A DNA stretch of 64,000 nt from Nocardioides carbamazepini (GCF_024614185.1 NZ_JAHTLF010000003.1:62001-126000), one strand, 5' to 3'. Positions 45,360 through 55,071 are shown, counted from the stretch's first letter. The notes: a model not told the origin generated them from the sequence alone. Numbers and translations: made by a program.

Positions 45360-47702
45360 TCACTGGGCGACCAGCACCGCCTCCACCTGCTGCTCCACCG
45401 ACGGCGTCAGTGCGTCGGCGCCGGTGGCGATCTCGACCCACTCGATCCGGCCGGTGAACCGGTACCCGTCGCGGGTGCCGTAGTCGTCGGTGACGGGCGT
45501 GCCGCGGTCGATGCCGACATCGAGGGTCTGGTCCATCGAGAACATGCCGGGCAGCGAGCGCTCCAGCCGGCCGTGGCCGACCTCCGCCCCGTCGAGCACG
45601 AGGGTGATGTCGGCGCCCTTGCCGAGCCCGCCGCCGTCGTACGCGAACCGGAGCTCGGCGACGTGCTCGCCCTCGGTGAGCGCCACCGTCGCGCGGACGT
45701 GGGTCCAGTCGACCGCCGCGTAGCTGTAGGCCCAGGTCAGCGCGCCGTCCTTCACATAGAGCGACCAGCCGCCGAAGTAGCCGCCCTGCGCGACGAGCAC
45801 CCCGTGCGTCGAGGGCCCGCCGGTGAAGGAGGCGCGGACCAGGTGGGAGGCGTTGCGCACGATCGGTACGGCGTCGTCGCGCAGCCGTCCCGACGTCGGG
45901 CCGAGCACGATCGACTCCGGGGGAGCGGGCCGGCTTCCGGCGGAGCGGGCGAAGACCAGCTTGTCGTCCATCGGCAGCACGTGGTTGCGTCGGGCCTCGG
46001 CCAGGAAGAGTGCCTGCAGCTCGGCCAGCCGCTCGGGCTGCTCCGCCGCGAGGTCGCGGGCCTGGGTCCAGTCGGTCGTGGTGTCGTACAGCTCCCAGCG
46101 GTCGTCCTCGAAGCGCGGCGTCTGCGCGAACCGCGGGTGCCACGGCGCCTTGTGGGCGGCGACCGCGGTCCAGCCCTCGTGGTAGATCCCGCGGTTGCCG
46201 AACATCTCGAAGTACTGCGTGGTGTGCCGCTCCGCCGCCTCGGGGGCGTCGAAGGAGTACGCGAACGACACCCCGTCGAGGGGGGCCTGCTCGACGCCGT
46301 CGATCGTCTCCGGCACCGGTACGCCGGCCACCTCGAGCAGCGTGGGCAGCACGTCGTTGACGTGGTGCCACTGGTGCCGCACCTCGCCACGCGCCCGGAT
46401 CCCACGGGGCCAGTGCACGACCAGGCCGTTGCGGGTGCCGCCGTAGTGGGAGGCGACCTGCTTGGTCCACTGGTACGGAGTGTCCATCGCGACCGCCCAG
46501 CCCGCGGGGTAGTGCGCGTAGGTGTCCGGGCCGCCCAGCTCGCCCGGGCGCTCCTCGATGAAGCGTGCGATCCGCTCCGGGTCCTCGTCGATCCCGTTGA
46601 AGTGCAGGCCCTCGTTGAGCGTGCCGGCGTCGCCGCCCTCGGCCGAGGCCCCGTTGTCGCCGAGGATGTAGAGCACGATCGTGTTGTCCAGCTCGCCACG
46701 CTCGCGGAGCGCCTCGACCACCCGCCCCACCTGGGCGTCGGTGTGCTCCGCGAACGCGGCGTACAGCTCCATGAGCTGCTGCCCGGTCTCGCGCTCGAGG
46801 TCGGAGACCTCGTCCCAGCGGGGGACACCGGGCGTCCAGGGCGCCAGCTCCGCGTCGGGAGGTACGACGCCCAGCTGCTTCTGCCGCTCGAGGGTGATCT
46901 CGCGCTGGCGGTCCCAGCCGTGCGTGAACTCCCCGCGATAGCGGTCCCGCCACGACTCCGGGACCTGGAAGGGCGCATGGGTGGCGCCGAACGCGAGATA
47001 GCAGAGCCACGGCTTGTCGGGCGCGTGCCGGCGCACGTCGCCGGTCCAGGCGATCGCGCGGTCGGCCAGATCCTCCGAGAGGTGGTAGCCCTCGGCGGCG
47101 GTGCGGGGCGGGTCGACGAAGGTGGTGCCGTCGACGAGGGTCGGCTCGAACTGGCTGGCCTCGCCGCCGAGGAAGCCGTAGAAGCTGTCGAAGCCCTCGC
47201 CGGTCGGCCAGCGGTCGAACGGACCGGCCGCGGTCTGCTCCCACGGCGGCGTCTGGTGCCACTTGCCGAAGGCGCCGGTGCTGTAGCCGTTGCCGCGCAG
47301 GATCTGCGCGAGGGTCCCCGCGCTGCGCGGTCGCTGGCCGTCGTACCCGGGGGCGCCGGTGGAGATCTCCATGACGGTGCCGACGCCGACGGCGTGGTGG
47401 TTGCGGCCGGTCATCAGGGCCGCGCGGGTGGGGGAGCACAGTGCGGTCGTGTGGAAGCGGGTGTAGCGCAGGCCGTCCTCGGCGAGCTCCTCGGCGACCG
47501 GCGTCCGGCACGGCCCGCCGAAGACGGACGGCGCGCCGAAGCCCATGTCGTCGAGGAGGACGACGAGGACGTTCGGCGCACCCTCGGGGGCGTGCAGCCG
47601 CTCGGGCAGCGGCAGCGGCGCGACCTGGTCGCGGGCGTCCAGCTCGGCCTTGAAGGCCGGGCGGTCCTGATGGAAGGGCAGGTGGGTGCGGGTGTCGGTC
47701 AT
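45360..47702 (-). CDS. Arylsulfatase-type sulfatase
   Basis: ATG at 47702 gives 780 residues. The formylglycine site is C89 in TALCSPTRAALMTGRN (C-x-P-x-R), and D51-D52 in LLDDMGFGAPS are metal ligands. No signal peptide is visible, so the enzyme is cytoplasmic, which fits import of the sulfated substrate. A long C-terminal extension after the alkaline-phosphatase-like domain (about 560-780) is beta-rich. Its start overlaps the stop of the formylglycine-generating enzyme gene, the enzyme that must oxidise C89. It would release sulfate from an ester imported by the ABC system upstream. Confidence 0.9.
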   Translation of the reverse strand: MTDTRTHLPFHQDRPAFKAELDARDQVAPLPLPERLHAPEGAPNVLVVLLDDMGFGAPSVFGGPCRTPVAEELAEDGLRYTRFHTTALCSPTRAALMTGRNHHAVGVGTVMEISTGAPGYDGQRPRSAGTLAQILRGNGYSTGAFGKWHQTPPWEQTAAGPFDRWPTGEGFDSFYGFLGGEASQFEPTLVDGTTFVDPPRTAAEGYHLSEDLADRAIAWTGDVRRHAPDKPWLCYLAFGATHAPFQVPESWRDRYRGEFTHGWDRQREITLERQKQLGVVPPDAELAPWTPGVPRWDEVSDLERETGQQLMELYAAFAEHTDAQVGRVVEALRERGELDNTIVLYILGDNGASAEGGDAGTLNEGLHFNGIDEDPERIARFIEERPGELGGPDTYAHYPAGWAVAMDTPYQWTKQVASHYGGTRNGLVVHWPRGIRARGEVRHQWHHVNDVLPTLLEVAGVPVPETIDGVEQAPLDGVSFAYSFDAPEAAERHTTQYFEMFGNRGIYHEGWTAVAAHKAPWHPRFAQTPRFEDDRWELYDTTTDWTQARDLAAEQPERLAELQALFLAEARRNHVLPMDDKLVFARSAGSRPAPPESIVLGPTSGRLRDDAVPIVRNASHLVRASFTGGPSTHGVLVAQGGYFGGWSLYVKDGALTWAYSYAAVDWTHVRATVALTEGEHVAELRFAYDGGGLGKGADITLVLDGAEVGHGRLERSLPGMFSMDQTLDVGIDRGTPVTDDYGTRDGYRFTGRIEWVEIATGADALTPSVEQQVEAVLVAQ

Positions 47703-48712
47703 CGGGGCTCCGTTCGGGAGGGGGTCGGGAGGGAGTTGCCGCACCGGAAGCCGATGTTGGCGGAGGCCGAGTCGGGGGTGTTGCCGGTGCGGGCGGCGAC
47801 GCGATAGCGGTTGCAGTAGGAGTCGTGGCACAGGTACGAGCCGCCGCGCATGACGCGGTGGGTGCCGTGGTCGGGGCCGCGCGGGTCCCGGGCCGGGGAG
47901 GCGGCGTAGTAGGTCGGGTCGAACCAGTCGGCGCACCACTCCCACACGTTGCCGACCGTCTGGAACAGCCCGTACCCGTTGGGCCGGTAGGACTTCGCGG
48001 GCGCCGTGGTGAGGTGGCCGTCATCGAGCGTGTTGGCCACCGGGAAGTCGCCCTGCCACACGTTGAGCCGCCAGGCACCGCCGTCGTGCAGCTCGTCGCC
48101 CCACGGGAACCGGCGCGCGGCCAGCCCGCCGCGAGCGGCGTACTCCCACTCGGCCTCGGTGAGCAGACGCTTGCCCGCCCAGCGGCAGTAGGCCTGTGCG
48201 TCGTTCCAGGTGACGTGGACGACCGGGTGGTGCGGCAGGTCGCCGATCGAGGAGCGCGGTCCGGCCGGGTGCCGCCAGTCCGCGCCCTTCACCGCGACCC
48301 ACCACGGCGTGGTGTCCAGTCGGTGCAGCACGTCGGCCCGGGCCGCCTCGACGGCCAGGTGGAAGACCGCGGACACGCCGAGCCGCTCTGCCTCGGTGAC
48401 GTAGCCGGTCGTCTTCGCGAAGCGTCCGAAGGCCGCGTTGGTCACCGCCGTCTCGTCCACGAGGTACGGCGCCAGGGCGACCTCGTGCACCGGACCCTCC
48501 CCGTCGCCCGGGGCGCCGTCCCCGAAGTGGTCGCCCATCGCGAAGCTGCCGCCGGGGACGGGCTGCTGGCCTCGGGTGTCGCGGTGGGGTGCGGGTTCAT
48601 CACGGGATGTAGGCGAATCGGAGCCTCCCGTGCGGAGTTCCACCAGGGAAGTGCCGGTCGGACTACATCCCGTGGTGAATCTGCCGCCCCCAGCGCAGCA
48701 GGCGCCACTCAC
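47699..48712 (-). CDS. Formylglycine-generating enzyme (sulfatase maturation, SUMF1 family)
   Basis: The 337-residue protein has the FGE core: VPGGSFAMGDHFGDG, HPVVHVTWNDAQAYCRWAGKRL, EAEWEYAARGG and GNVWEWCADWF. It ends with MRGGSYLCHDSYCNRYR, in which C295 and C300 are the copper-binding catalytic pair. It oxidises the sulfatase cysteine to formylglycine. The GTG at 48712 overlaps the upstream ATPase stop by four bases, which supports this start and gives a Cys-rich N-terminal extension (GACCAGGGRFTTGC) before the core. It is flanked by the ATPase and the sulfatase, each with a four-base overlap. Confidence 0.92.
   Translation of the reverse strand: MSGACCAGGGRFTTGCSPTGTSLVELRTGGSDSPTSRDEPAPHRDTRGQQPVPGGSFAMGDHFGDGAPGDGEGPVHEVALAPYLVDETAVTNAAFGRFAKTTGYVTEAERLGVSAVFHLAVEAARADVLHRLDTTPWWVAVKGADWRHPAGPRSSIGDLPHHPVVHVTWNDAQAYCRWAGKRLLTEAEWEYAARGGLAARRFPWGDELHDGGAWRLNVWQGDFPVANTLDDGHLTTAPAKSYRPNGYGLFQTVGNVWEWCADWFDPTYYAASPARDPRGPDHGTHRVMRGGSYLCHDSYCNRYRVAARTGNTPDSASANIGFRCGNSLPTPSRTEPR
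48596..48679. repeat. Inverted repeat inside the 5' part of the FGE gene
   Basis: TTCATCACGGGATGTAG (48596-48612) pairs with CTACATCCCGTGGTGAA (48663-48679) at 16 of 17 positions around a 50-base loop. The whole element lies in codons 12-39 of the FGE frame, before the conserved core. It could form an mRNA hairpin between the ABC ATPase and FGE coding parts, or mark an inserted repeat that was later read through. Confidence 0.5.
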
Positions 48713-50412
48713 GACGCCAGCTCCCGGACCCGGCGCCCGCGGCGGGCCGGATCGGGCACGGGCACCGCGTCGAGCAGCCGGCGGGTGTAGTCCGCCTCGG
48801 GCCGGGCGAAGACGGTGCCGACCGGCCCGGTCTCGACCAGCTCGCCGCCGCGGAGCACCGCGACCCGGTCGGCCACCTGGTGCACGACGGCGAGGTCGTG
48901 GCTGATGAACAGGCAGGCGAACCCGAGCCGCTCCTGGAGGTCGCGGAAGAGCTCGAGGACCCGCGCCTGCACCGACACGTCCAGGGCACTGGTGGGCTCG
49001 TCGGCGACCAGCAGCGTGGGCTCCAGGGCCAGGGCGCGGGCCAGCGCGATCCGCTGTCGCTGGCCGCCGGAGAGCTCGCGCGGCCGCCGCGCGGCGTACG
49101 ACGCCGGGAGCTGGACCGCGTCGAGCAGCTCGGCCACGCGGGCGTCCCGTTCGGCCGGCGTGCCGACGCGATGGATGTCCAGCGGCTCGCGGATGCTCGC
49201 GCCCACCGCGTAGCGCGGGTCGAGGGAGGCCTCGGGGTCCTGGTGCACGAACGCCAGGCCGCGCCGCAGGTGGCGGCGCTCCGCGCGCGGGGCGGCGAGG
49301 ACGTCCTCGCCCTGCAACAGCACCCGGCCCTCGGCGAGCGGCACCAGGCCCGCGGCCAGCCGGCCCAGGGTGGTCTTGCCCGAGCCGGACTCGCCGACCA
49401 GGCCGACCACCTCACCGGGCGCCACCCGCAGCGAGACGTCGGTGACCGCGGGGAAGGCGCGGCCGCGCCGGCGCGACCCGTAGTGCACGTGGACGCCCCG
49501 GAACTCGACCGCCGGCACGTCCGGGGCCGGCACGTCCGGGCCCGGCACGTCCGGGCCCGGCACGTCCGAAGCGGGAGCGGAAGGCAGGAGAGCCGAGGGC
49601 TCGACGACGCTGTCGAGCTCGGGCAGCCGCAGCACGGAGGCGAGCAGCGTCTTCGTGTACGGCTCCCGGGGGTTCGCGAACAGCGTGCGGGTCTCGCCCT
49701 CCTCGACGACGTTGCCGGCCTGGAGGACGACGACCCGGTCGGCGATCTCCGCGACCACGCCCATGTTGTGGGTGATCAGCACGATCGCGGTGCCGGTCCG
49801 CTCCCGGATCCGGTCGAGCAGCCGCAGGATCTCGGCCTGCACCGTCACGTCGAGTGCCGTGGTGGGTTCGTCGGCGAGCAGCACCTCCGGCTCGTTCGCG
49901 AGGGCGAGGGCGAGGACGACGCGCTGCTTCTGGCCCCCGGAGAGCTGGTGGGGATAGGACCCGAGGCGACGCTCGGGCTCGGGGATCTCCACGGCGCGCA
50001 GCAGCTCGACCGCTCGCTCCGCAGCGGCCCTCCGGGACTTCAGGCCGTGCGCGCGCAGGGCCTCGCGCAGCTGCCAGCCGATCGTGCGCACCGGGTTGAG
50101 GGCGGTCTGCGGCTCCTGGAAGACCATCGCGATCCGCCGCCCCCTGATCCGGTTGAGGTCGGTCTCGGGGAGGCCGAGGAGCTCCTCGCCGTCGTACCGG
50201 ATCGAGCCGGCGGCCCGCGCGCCCGGCGGCAGCAGGCCCAGGACGGCGCGCGCGGTCATCGACTTGCCGGAGCCGGACTCGCCCACCAGAGCGAGGATCT
50301 CGCCCCGGCGCAGGCTGACCGACACGTCCTCGACCGCGGGCCGCGGCTGGGCGAAGGAGATGGCGAGGTGCTCGATCGCGAGCACCGTCTCGGTGGGGTG
50401 GAGGTCAAGCAC
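48709..50412 (-). CDS. Fused dual ABC ATPase (DppD-DppF-like)
   Basis: The 567-residue protein contains two complete peptide/nickel-type ATPase modules. The first has GESGSGKSMTARAVLGLLPP, LSGGQKQRVVLALAL and LLADEPTTALDVT; the second has GESGSGKTTLGRLAAGLVPL, LSGGQRQRIALARAL and LVADEPTSALDVS. The linker (about 280-300) is a D-V-P-G-P repeat encoded by four copies of a 15-base unit at 49512-49568. It powers import through the two permeases upstream. The last base of the stop is shared with the FGE start. Confidence 0.9.
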   Translation of the reverse strand: MLDLHPTETVLAIEHLAISFAQPRPAVEDVSVSLRRGEILALVGESGSGKSMTARAVLGLLPPGARAAGSIRYDGEELLGLPETDLNRIRGRRIAMVFQEPQTALNPVRTIGWQLREALRAHGLKSRRAAAERAVELLRAVEIPEPERRLGSYPHQLSGGQKQRVVLALALANEPEVLLADEPTTALDVTVQAEILRLLDRIRERTGTAIVLITHNMGVVAEIADRVVVLQAGNVVEEGETRTLFANPREPYTKTLLASVLRLPELDSVVEPSALLPSAPASDVPGPDVPGPDVPAPDVPAVEFRGVHVHYGSRRRGRAFPAVTDVSLRVAPGEVVGLVGESGSGKTTLGRLAAGLVPLAEGRVLLQGEDVLAAPRAERRHLRRGLAFVHQDPEASLDPRYAVGASIREPLDIHRVGTPAERDARVAELLDAVQLPASYAARRPRELSGGQRQRIALARALALEPTLLVADEPTSALDVSVQARVLELFRDLQERLGFACLFISHDLAVVHQVADRVAVLRGGELVETGPVGTVFARPEADYTRRLLDAVPVPDPARRGRRVRELAS

Positions 50413-51295
50413 GGCGGGCCTCCGAGAGCGACTGGGAGATGAGCAGGAGCCCGAGGACCAGCGCGACCACGACGGCGAGCGGGCCCACGGCGAAGAAGGG
50501 GGCGTCGTGCAGCAGCCGGACGCCGTCCTTGATGAGCGAGCCGAGGGACGGGTTCGGCGGCCGCACGCCCAGGCCGAGGAAGCTCATCGCTCCCTCGATG
50601 AACACCGCGACCGACATCGACACGGCGAGCTGGACGGTCAGTGGCTCCAGCGAGTTGGGCAGCACGTGCTTGCGCAGCACCCACAGCGGGCCGGCACCGA
50701 CGACCTGCGATGCCTCCACGAACGGCATCTCGCGCACCGTGCGTACCGCGGTGCGCACCAGCCGGCCGAAGACTGGGATCTCCAGCGCGACGATCACGAT
50801 GCCGACCGTCAGCAGGCCGGGGCCGAAGAAGGCGGTCAGCAGGATGCCGAGGATGAGGGCCGGGAAGGCGAGCAGCAGGTCGAAGGCCCGCTGCGCGACA
50901 ACGTCGGTGACCGACCACCAGCTGGTGACCAGGCCGAGCAGGACGCCGAGAGCGGCACCGACCGGCACCGCCGCGAAGACGACGACCAGGTCGGCCCGGA
51001 TGCCGTAGAGCGTGCGGGACAGGATGTCCCGGTTGAGCTCGTCGGTGCCGAGCCAGTGCCCCGTGGACGGCCCCACCAGGTTGGCGCCCGTGACCTGCTC
51101 CGTCGCGCCGTACGGCGCGAGCAGCGGACCGAGTACGCCGAGCAGCACCACCGCGCCGACGAGCACGAGGCCCGCCAGGCCGCGGCCGTGGCGCAGCGCG
51201 TGCAGCAGCCCGGGCCGCCGGGTGGGTGCGGGATCGCCGGGGACCGGCCCGACGGGAACCGGGACGAGCGGTTCGGCGACGGCGATGTCGGTCAT
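50405..51295 (-). CDS. ABC transporter permease (DppC-like)
   Basis: ATG at 51295 overlaps the DppB-like stop and gives 296 residues. The conserved HWLGTDELNRDILSRTLYGIRADLVV and the EAA loop EASQVVGAGPLWVLRKHVLPNSLEPL identify a DppC/OppC-type permease with about six helices. It overlaps the ATPase gene by eight bases. Together with the DppB-like gene it forms the import channel. Confidence 0.88.
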   Translation of the reverse strand: MTDIAVAEPLVPVPVGPVPGDPAPTRRPGLLHALRHGRGLAGLVLVGAVVLLGVLGPLLAPYGATEQVTGANLVGPSTGHWLGTDELNRDILSRTLYGIRADLVVVFAAVPVGAALGVLLGLVTSWWSVTDVVAQRAFDLLLAFPALILGILLTAFFGPGLLTVGIVIVALEIPVFGRLVRTAVRTVREMPFVEASQVVGAGPLWVLRKHVLPNSLEPLTVQLAVSMSVAVFIEGAMSFLGLGVRPPNPSLGSLIKDGVRLLHDAPFFAVGPLAVVVALVLGLLLISQSLSEARRA

Positions 51296-52254
51296 CAGGA
51301 GACTCCGTTCAGCCGGACACGCGGGTCGAGCCACGCGTGGATGAGGTCGCCGGCGAGCTGGGTCAGCACGAACACGACCACCGAGAGCAGCAACAGGACC
51401 TGCACGACCGGGTAGTCGCGCGCCGAGATCCCCTGCTCGATGAGCCGCCCCAGTCCAGGCCAGGCGAAGACCGCCTCGACCAGGATCGCGCCGCCGAGCA
51501 GGGTGCCGAACTGGATGCCCAGCACCGTGACCGACGACGGCAGCGCGTTGCGCAGCGCCTGGGTGAGCACGATCCGGCGCCGCGGGATGCCGAGCGCCCG
51601 GGCCGTGGTCACGTACGGCTGCTGCAGCTGGGTGCGCAGCGCCTCGGTCAGGAAGCGGGTCAGCGCCGCCCACGCCGGGAGCGCGAGGGCCAGGCCCGGC
51701 AGGAGGAGGTACTGGAAGGCGATGTCGGGGTGGGTGAAGAACCCGCCCGGCGGCGTACCTCCGGCCGGCAGGACCGGGAAGCGCACCGCGAACACCAGCA
51801 CCAGCACCAGCGCCGTCGCGAAGGTCGGCACCGCGACCGCGGCCGTGTTGAGAGCGGACAGCAGCGAGTTCAGCCACCGCCTGTCCCACACGACCGCGGC
51901 GGTGCTGGTGACCAGGGCGCCGACCGAGGCGAGCACCAGCGCGAACAGCGTCAGCACCACGGTGTTGAGCGCGCCGTCGGCGATCAGGCTGCCCACGTCG
52001 CCGCCCAGCTTGTACGACGGGCCGAGGTCCAGTCGCGCGAGGTCGCCGAGCCAGTGCGCGTACTGGCTCCAGAACGGCCGGTCCAGCCCGAGCTCCGCGC
52101 GGATGGCCGCGCGTGAGGCGGGCGTGGCGTCCGGCCCGGCGAGCACCGAGACCGGGTCGCCGGGCACCAGGCGGATCAGGGCGAAGATCCCGATCGACGC
52201 GAGCACCGTCACCAGCAGGGCCGAGCCCAGCCGGTGGAGCAGGTAGCGGATCAT
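51295..52254 (-). CDS. ABC transporter permease (DppB-like)
   Basis: The 319-residue protein begins MIRYLLHRLGSALLVTVLASIGIFALIRLVPGDPV, the standard DppB/OppB N-terminus, with the EAA loop TARALGIPRRRIVLTQALRNALPSSV. It has about six membrane helices. It begins seven bases after the stop of the binding-protein gene and is coupled to the DppC-like gene by four bases. Confidence 0.9.
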   Translation of the reverse strand: MIRYLLHRLGSALLVTVLASIGIFALIRLVPGDPVSVLAGPDATPASRAAIRAELGLDRPFWSQYAHWLGDLARLDLGPSYKLGGDVGSLIADGALNTVVLTLFALVLASVGALVTSTAAVVWDRRWLNSLLSALNTAAVAVPTFATALVLVLVFAVRFPVLPAGGTPPGGFFTHPDIAFQYLLLPGLALALPAWAALTRFLTEALRTQLQQPYVTTARALGIPRRRIVLTQALRNALPSSVTVLGIQFGTLLGGAILVEAVFAWPGLGRLIEQGISARDYPVVQVLLLLSVVVFVLTQLAGDLIHAWLDPRVRLNGVS

Positions 52255-52261
52255 CGCGGAC

Positions 52262-53884
52262 TCACCTCGTCAGGTAGCTGTCGTAGAACAGCGGCTCGCC
52301 ACGCTTGGTCTGTCCGACGTCGTGGACCTCGGTGCTGCTCGCGTCCTGCGGGAGCGTGATCGCGATCTCCAGCAGGAACGAGCCCTCGAGCAGCTGCTCG
52401 TTGAGCGCCGCATAGTCGGCGGGGTCGACCGCGCCCGGCTTCTGCTGCCACACGCCCTCCGCCGCCTCCTTGTACTCCGGGTCGACGTAGAGCGAGGCGT
52501 TGTGATCGGCGTTGAAGGGGTACGCCGACACGGCGAGGGTCGACGGCGTGTAGTGCGCGTAGCCGTGGCTGAGGATCCACAGCGCGGGGAACTTCGCGCC
52601 GATCAGCTGCTGGATCACGCTGGCCTGCTCCTGCGGGTCGAGCTCGACCTCGATGCCCACCTTCGCCAGGTCCGCCTGCACGATCTGCGCGATGGCCCCG
52701 TAGATCGGGTTCTCCGAGGGATAGGTCAGCGGCAGCTTCGGGATCGCGACGCCGTCGGCCTTCGCCTCGTCGACGAGCGCCTTCGCCTGGTCGAGGTCGA
52801 ACTCGTAGGTGGCGTCGGCCTCCTCGTCGTACGCCGGCGAGTAGTCCGGCCACGGCAGGCTGATCGGGATGGCGGCGCCGCGGAAGACCTCGTCGACCAC
52901 GCGCCGGCGGTCCAGGGCGTAGGCGATGGCCCGGCGGACCCGTACGTCGGAGAGCGCCGGGTTGGTCACATTCGTGCCGACGTACACCTGACCCTCGGCG
53001 CCGTTCCACTGGTTGACGTGGAACCGGTCCTCCTTGCCGAGGCTCTCGAAGTCGCGGTACGACGCGCCGAGGATCAGGTCGAGCTGGTGGGCGCGGAGCT
53101 GGGAGACCTGGGCCTGCGGGTCCGGGATGACGCTGACGTCGATGCCGTCCAGGGCCGGCTTGCCGCGCCAGTAGTCGTCGTTGCGCTTGAAGCTGATCTT
53201 CGCGCCCGGGCTCCAGCTGTCGAACGTGAACGGGCCGGTGCCGACGAACGCCTTGCCCTCGCGGAGCTGGTCGATCGACTCCGCGTCGATGATCGGCAGC
53301 ATGTCGAGCAGGTCGAAGACGTTGCTCAGCGGGTGCGCGAAGGTCAGCGTGATCGCGTGCTCGTCGCTGGTGTCGAAGCCGGTGATCGCGGCGGCGGTGC
53401 GCTGCAGCTGCACCGTCCAGACCGGGTCGGCCCAGGTCTTGATGCTGAACTCCACGTCCTTGCTCGTGAAGGGCCGGCCGGAATGGAAGGTCACGTCGTC
53501 GCGCAGCTGCAGGCTCAGCCGGGTGCCGTCCTCCGACAGCTCCCACGACGTCGCCAGCGACGGCTGCGGCTCGAGCTCGTCGAGCGGGTAGTCGATGAGC
53601 GAGTCGTAGACGCTGCCGATCAGCAGGTTGATGGAGTCGCTGGAGTTCGTGAAGATCCGCGCCGGGATGATGTCGTTGAGGGCGCCGACGCGCAGGGTGC
53701 CGCCCTCCTGACGCTCGCCGGAGCTGGTCTTCAGCTCGTCCACGGCGGAGGAGCACGCGGCGGCCGCCACCAGGGTGGACGTGGCGATGAGCGCGGCGGC
53801 CACGCGCCGGACCTGTCGGGGTCGCCGGAGTCGCCGGACTCGTCGGGGTCGTCGGCGGGGACGGGCGGGGACGGCAGGGGACAC
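52262..53884 (-). CDS. ABC transporter substrate-binding lipoprotein, family 5
   Basis: GTG at 53884 with AAGGA upstream gives 540 residues. A long Arg-rich n-region is followed by a hydrophobic stretch and lipobox LVAAAACSS. The mature part is a family 5 (peptide/nickel type) binding protein: GGTLRVGALNDIIPARIF, ATSWELSEDGTRLSLQLRDDVTFHSGRPFTSKDVEFSI and GTGPFTFDSWSPG. Family 5 proteins bind peptides, sugars, opines or other compounds; here a sulfate ester is suggested by the operon. It is the first gene of the transporter-FGE-sulfatase operon, about 50 bases downstream of a ROK regulator. Confidence 0.88.
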   Translation of the reverse strand: MSPAVPARPRRRPRRVRRLRRPRQVRRVAAALIATSTLVAAAACSSAVDELKTSSGERQEGGTLRVGALNDIIPARIFTNSSDSINLLIGSVYDSLIDYPLDELEPQPSLATSWELSEDGTRLSLQLRDDVTFHSGRPFTSKDVEFSIKTWADPVWTVQLQRTAAAITGFDTSDEHAITLTFAHPLSNVFDLLDMLPIIDAESIDQLREGKAFVGTGPFTFDSWSPGAKISFKRNDDYWRGKPALDGIDVSVIPDPQAQVSQLRAHQLDLILGASYRDFESLGKEDRFHVNQWNGAEGQVYVGTNVTNPALSDVRVRRAIAYALDRRRVVDEVFRGAAIPISLPWPDYSPAYDEEADATYEFDLDQAKALVDEAKADGVAIPKLPLTYPSENPIYGAIAQIVQADLAKVGIEVELDPQEQASVIQQLIGAKFPALWILSHGYAHYTPSTLAVSAYPFNADHNASLYVDPEYKEAAEGVWQQKPGAVDPADYAALNEQLLEGSFLLEIAITLPQDASSTEVHDVGQTKRGEPLFYDSYLTR

Positions 53885-53934
53885 GGGTGTTCCTTTCGCA
53901 GGGTGATGCGGGAGGTCCGAGAGGGGTGGGATGG

Positions 53935-55071
53935 TCAGGCGCCGCGGCGGCGTCGACACGCGCCGTCCGCCTCGACGCACGCGAGTGGGTCGTCGAGAAC
54001 GGGACCGAGGGCGACGGTGCAGGCACTGATCGCCTGGATGTCGCTGCCGAAGCGCGTGAACGAGACGGGGACCGGCCGCTCGAGGGCGGAGTGCGCCTCG
54101 TAGGCCGCGACGATCACGTCGAGCAGGCCGGGGTCGCCGGTGAAGGCCTGCCCGACCAGCACCACCTGATCGGGGGAGAGCATGTCGCGCACCGAGCCGG
54201 CCGTCGCGCCGAGGGTGCGCGCTCGCTCCACGTCGGGGAGTACGTCGATGGCGGCGGCCAGGCAGCCGGACCGGCCGCACGGGCACGGGACGTCCGCACC
54301 GGTGGGGAAGTGGGCGAGGCTCGCGGCCCGGGTGACGTCGGTCTGCACGCCCCGGTCGACCGCGACCGACCAGCCGAAGGTGTCCCGGGCGTAGAGATAG
54401 AGGGTCAGCCCGCCGGCGTCCGCGGCGCGGTCGGGGTGGCCGGCGCGGTGGCTGTCGCCCTGGCTTTCGCGGTGGCTGTCCCGGCGGTTGTCGCGGCGGT
54501 GCAGGAACTCCGCTGCCGCGACCGCCGAGATGTGGTCGCCGGTGCGGACCGGGAGCCCGGTCAGCTCGTGCAGCTCGGCCTCACGCTCGGTCGGGACCAG
54601 CCCGATCTCCCGCCAGGGCGCGACCAGCCCGGCCGCGAGCGGGACCCGCCCCGGGTGGGAGCCGAGCAGCGTGGCGGCCTCCCGGCTGAGCTGCTCGAGG
54701 TCGGGCTCGGTGCCGAGCGGACGGCGTACCGTCTGCGAGGCGAGGACCCGGCCGGTGAGGTCGCCGAGCGCGACCGTCGCGATCCGGCGGCCGACGTGGA
54801 CGCCGATGGTGACGTAGTGGTCGGTGTCGATCTCGACGGGGACTCCGGGGCGGCCGGTGACGCCGGGACGGGCGAGGTCGGGGCGCTCGCGCAGCAGGCC
54901 GCGCTCGACCAGCAGGGCAGCGGTGCGGCCGACGGTCGCGATGCTCAGCCCGGTGGCCGCGGCGATCTCGTCGCGGGAGGCGCGGCCCGCGGCCCGGACC
55001 TGCTCGAGCACCTGGGTCGCGGTCGAGCTGAACCGGCCGCGGGACACGGTGATGATCGGCGAGCGCGTCAC
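53935..55071 (-). CDS. ROK-family transcriptional regulator
   Basis: The 378-residue protein has an N-terminal winged helix (VLEQVRAAGRASRDEIAAATGLSIATVGRTAALLVERGLL, about 21-60) and a ROK domain with the zinc motif CPCGRSGCLAA. An unusual R-D-S-H-R repeat insert interrupts the ROK domain (about 195-220). It reads in the same direction as the transporter operon and ends 51 bases before it, so it is likely its repressor, responding to a sugar or sulfated sugar. Its GTG start is divergent from the dioxygenase gene. Confidence 0.85.
   Translation of the reverse strand: MTRSPIITVSRGRFSSTATQVLEQVRAAGRASRDEIAAATGLSIATVGRTAALLVERGLLRERPDLARPGVTGRPGVPVEIDTDHYVTIGVHVGRRIATVALGDLTGRVLASQTVRRPLGTEPDLEQLSREAATLLGSHPGRVPLAAGLVAPWREIGLVPTEREAELHELTGLPVRTGDHISAVAAAEFLHRRDNRRDSHRESQGDSHRAGHPDRAADAGGLTLYLYARDTFGWSVAVDRGVQTDVTRAASLAHFPTGADVPCPCGRSGCLAAAIDVLPDVERARTLGATAGSVRDMLSPDQVVLVGQAFTGDPGLLDVIVAAYEAHSALERPVPVSFTRFGSDIQAISACTVALGPVLDDPLACVEADGACRRRRGA

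Noticed and set aside
53935-55071. Glucokinase
   Set aside because: The ROK domain is preceded by a winged-helix DNA-binding domain and the gene lies beside a transporter operon, so a regulator is the better call.
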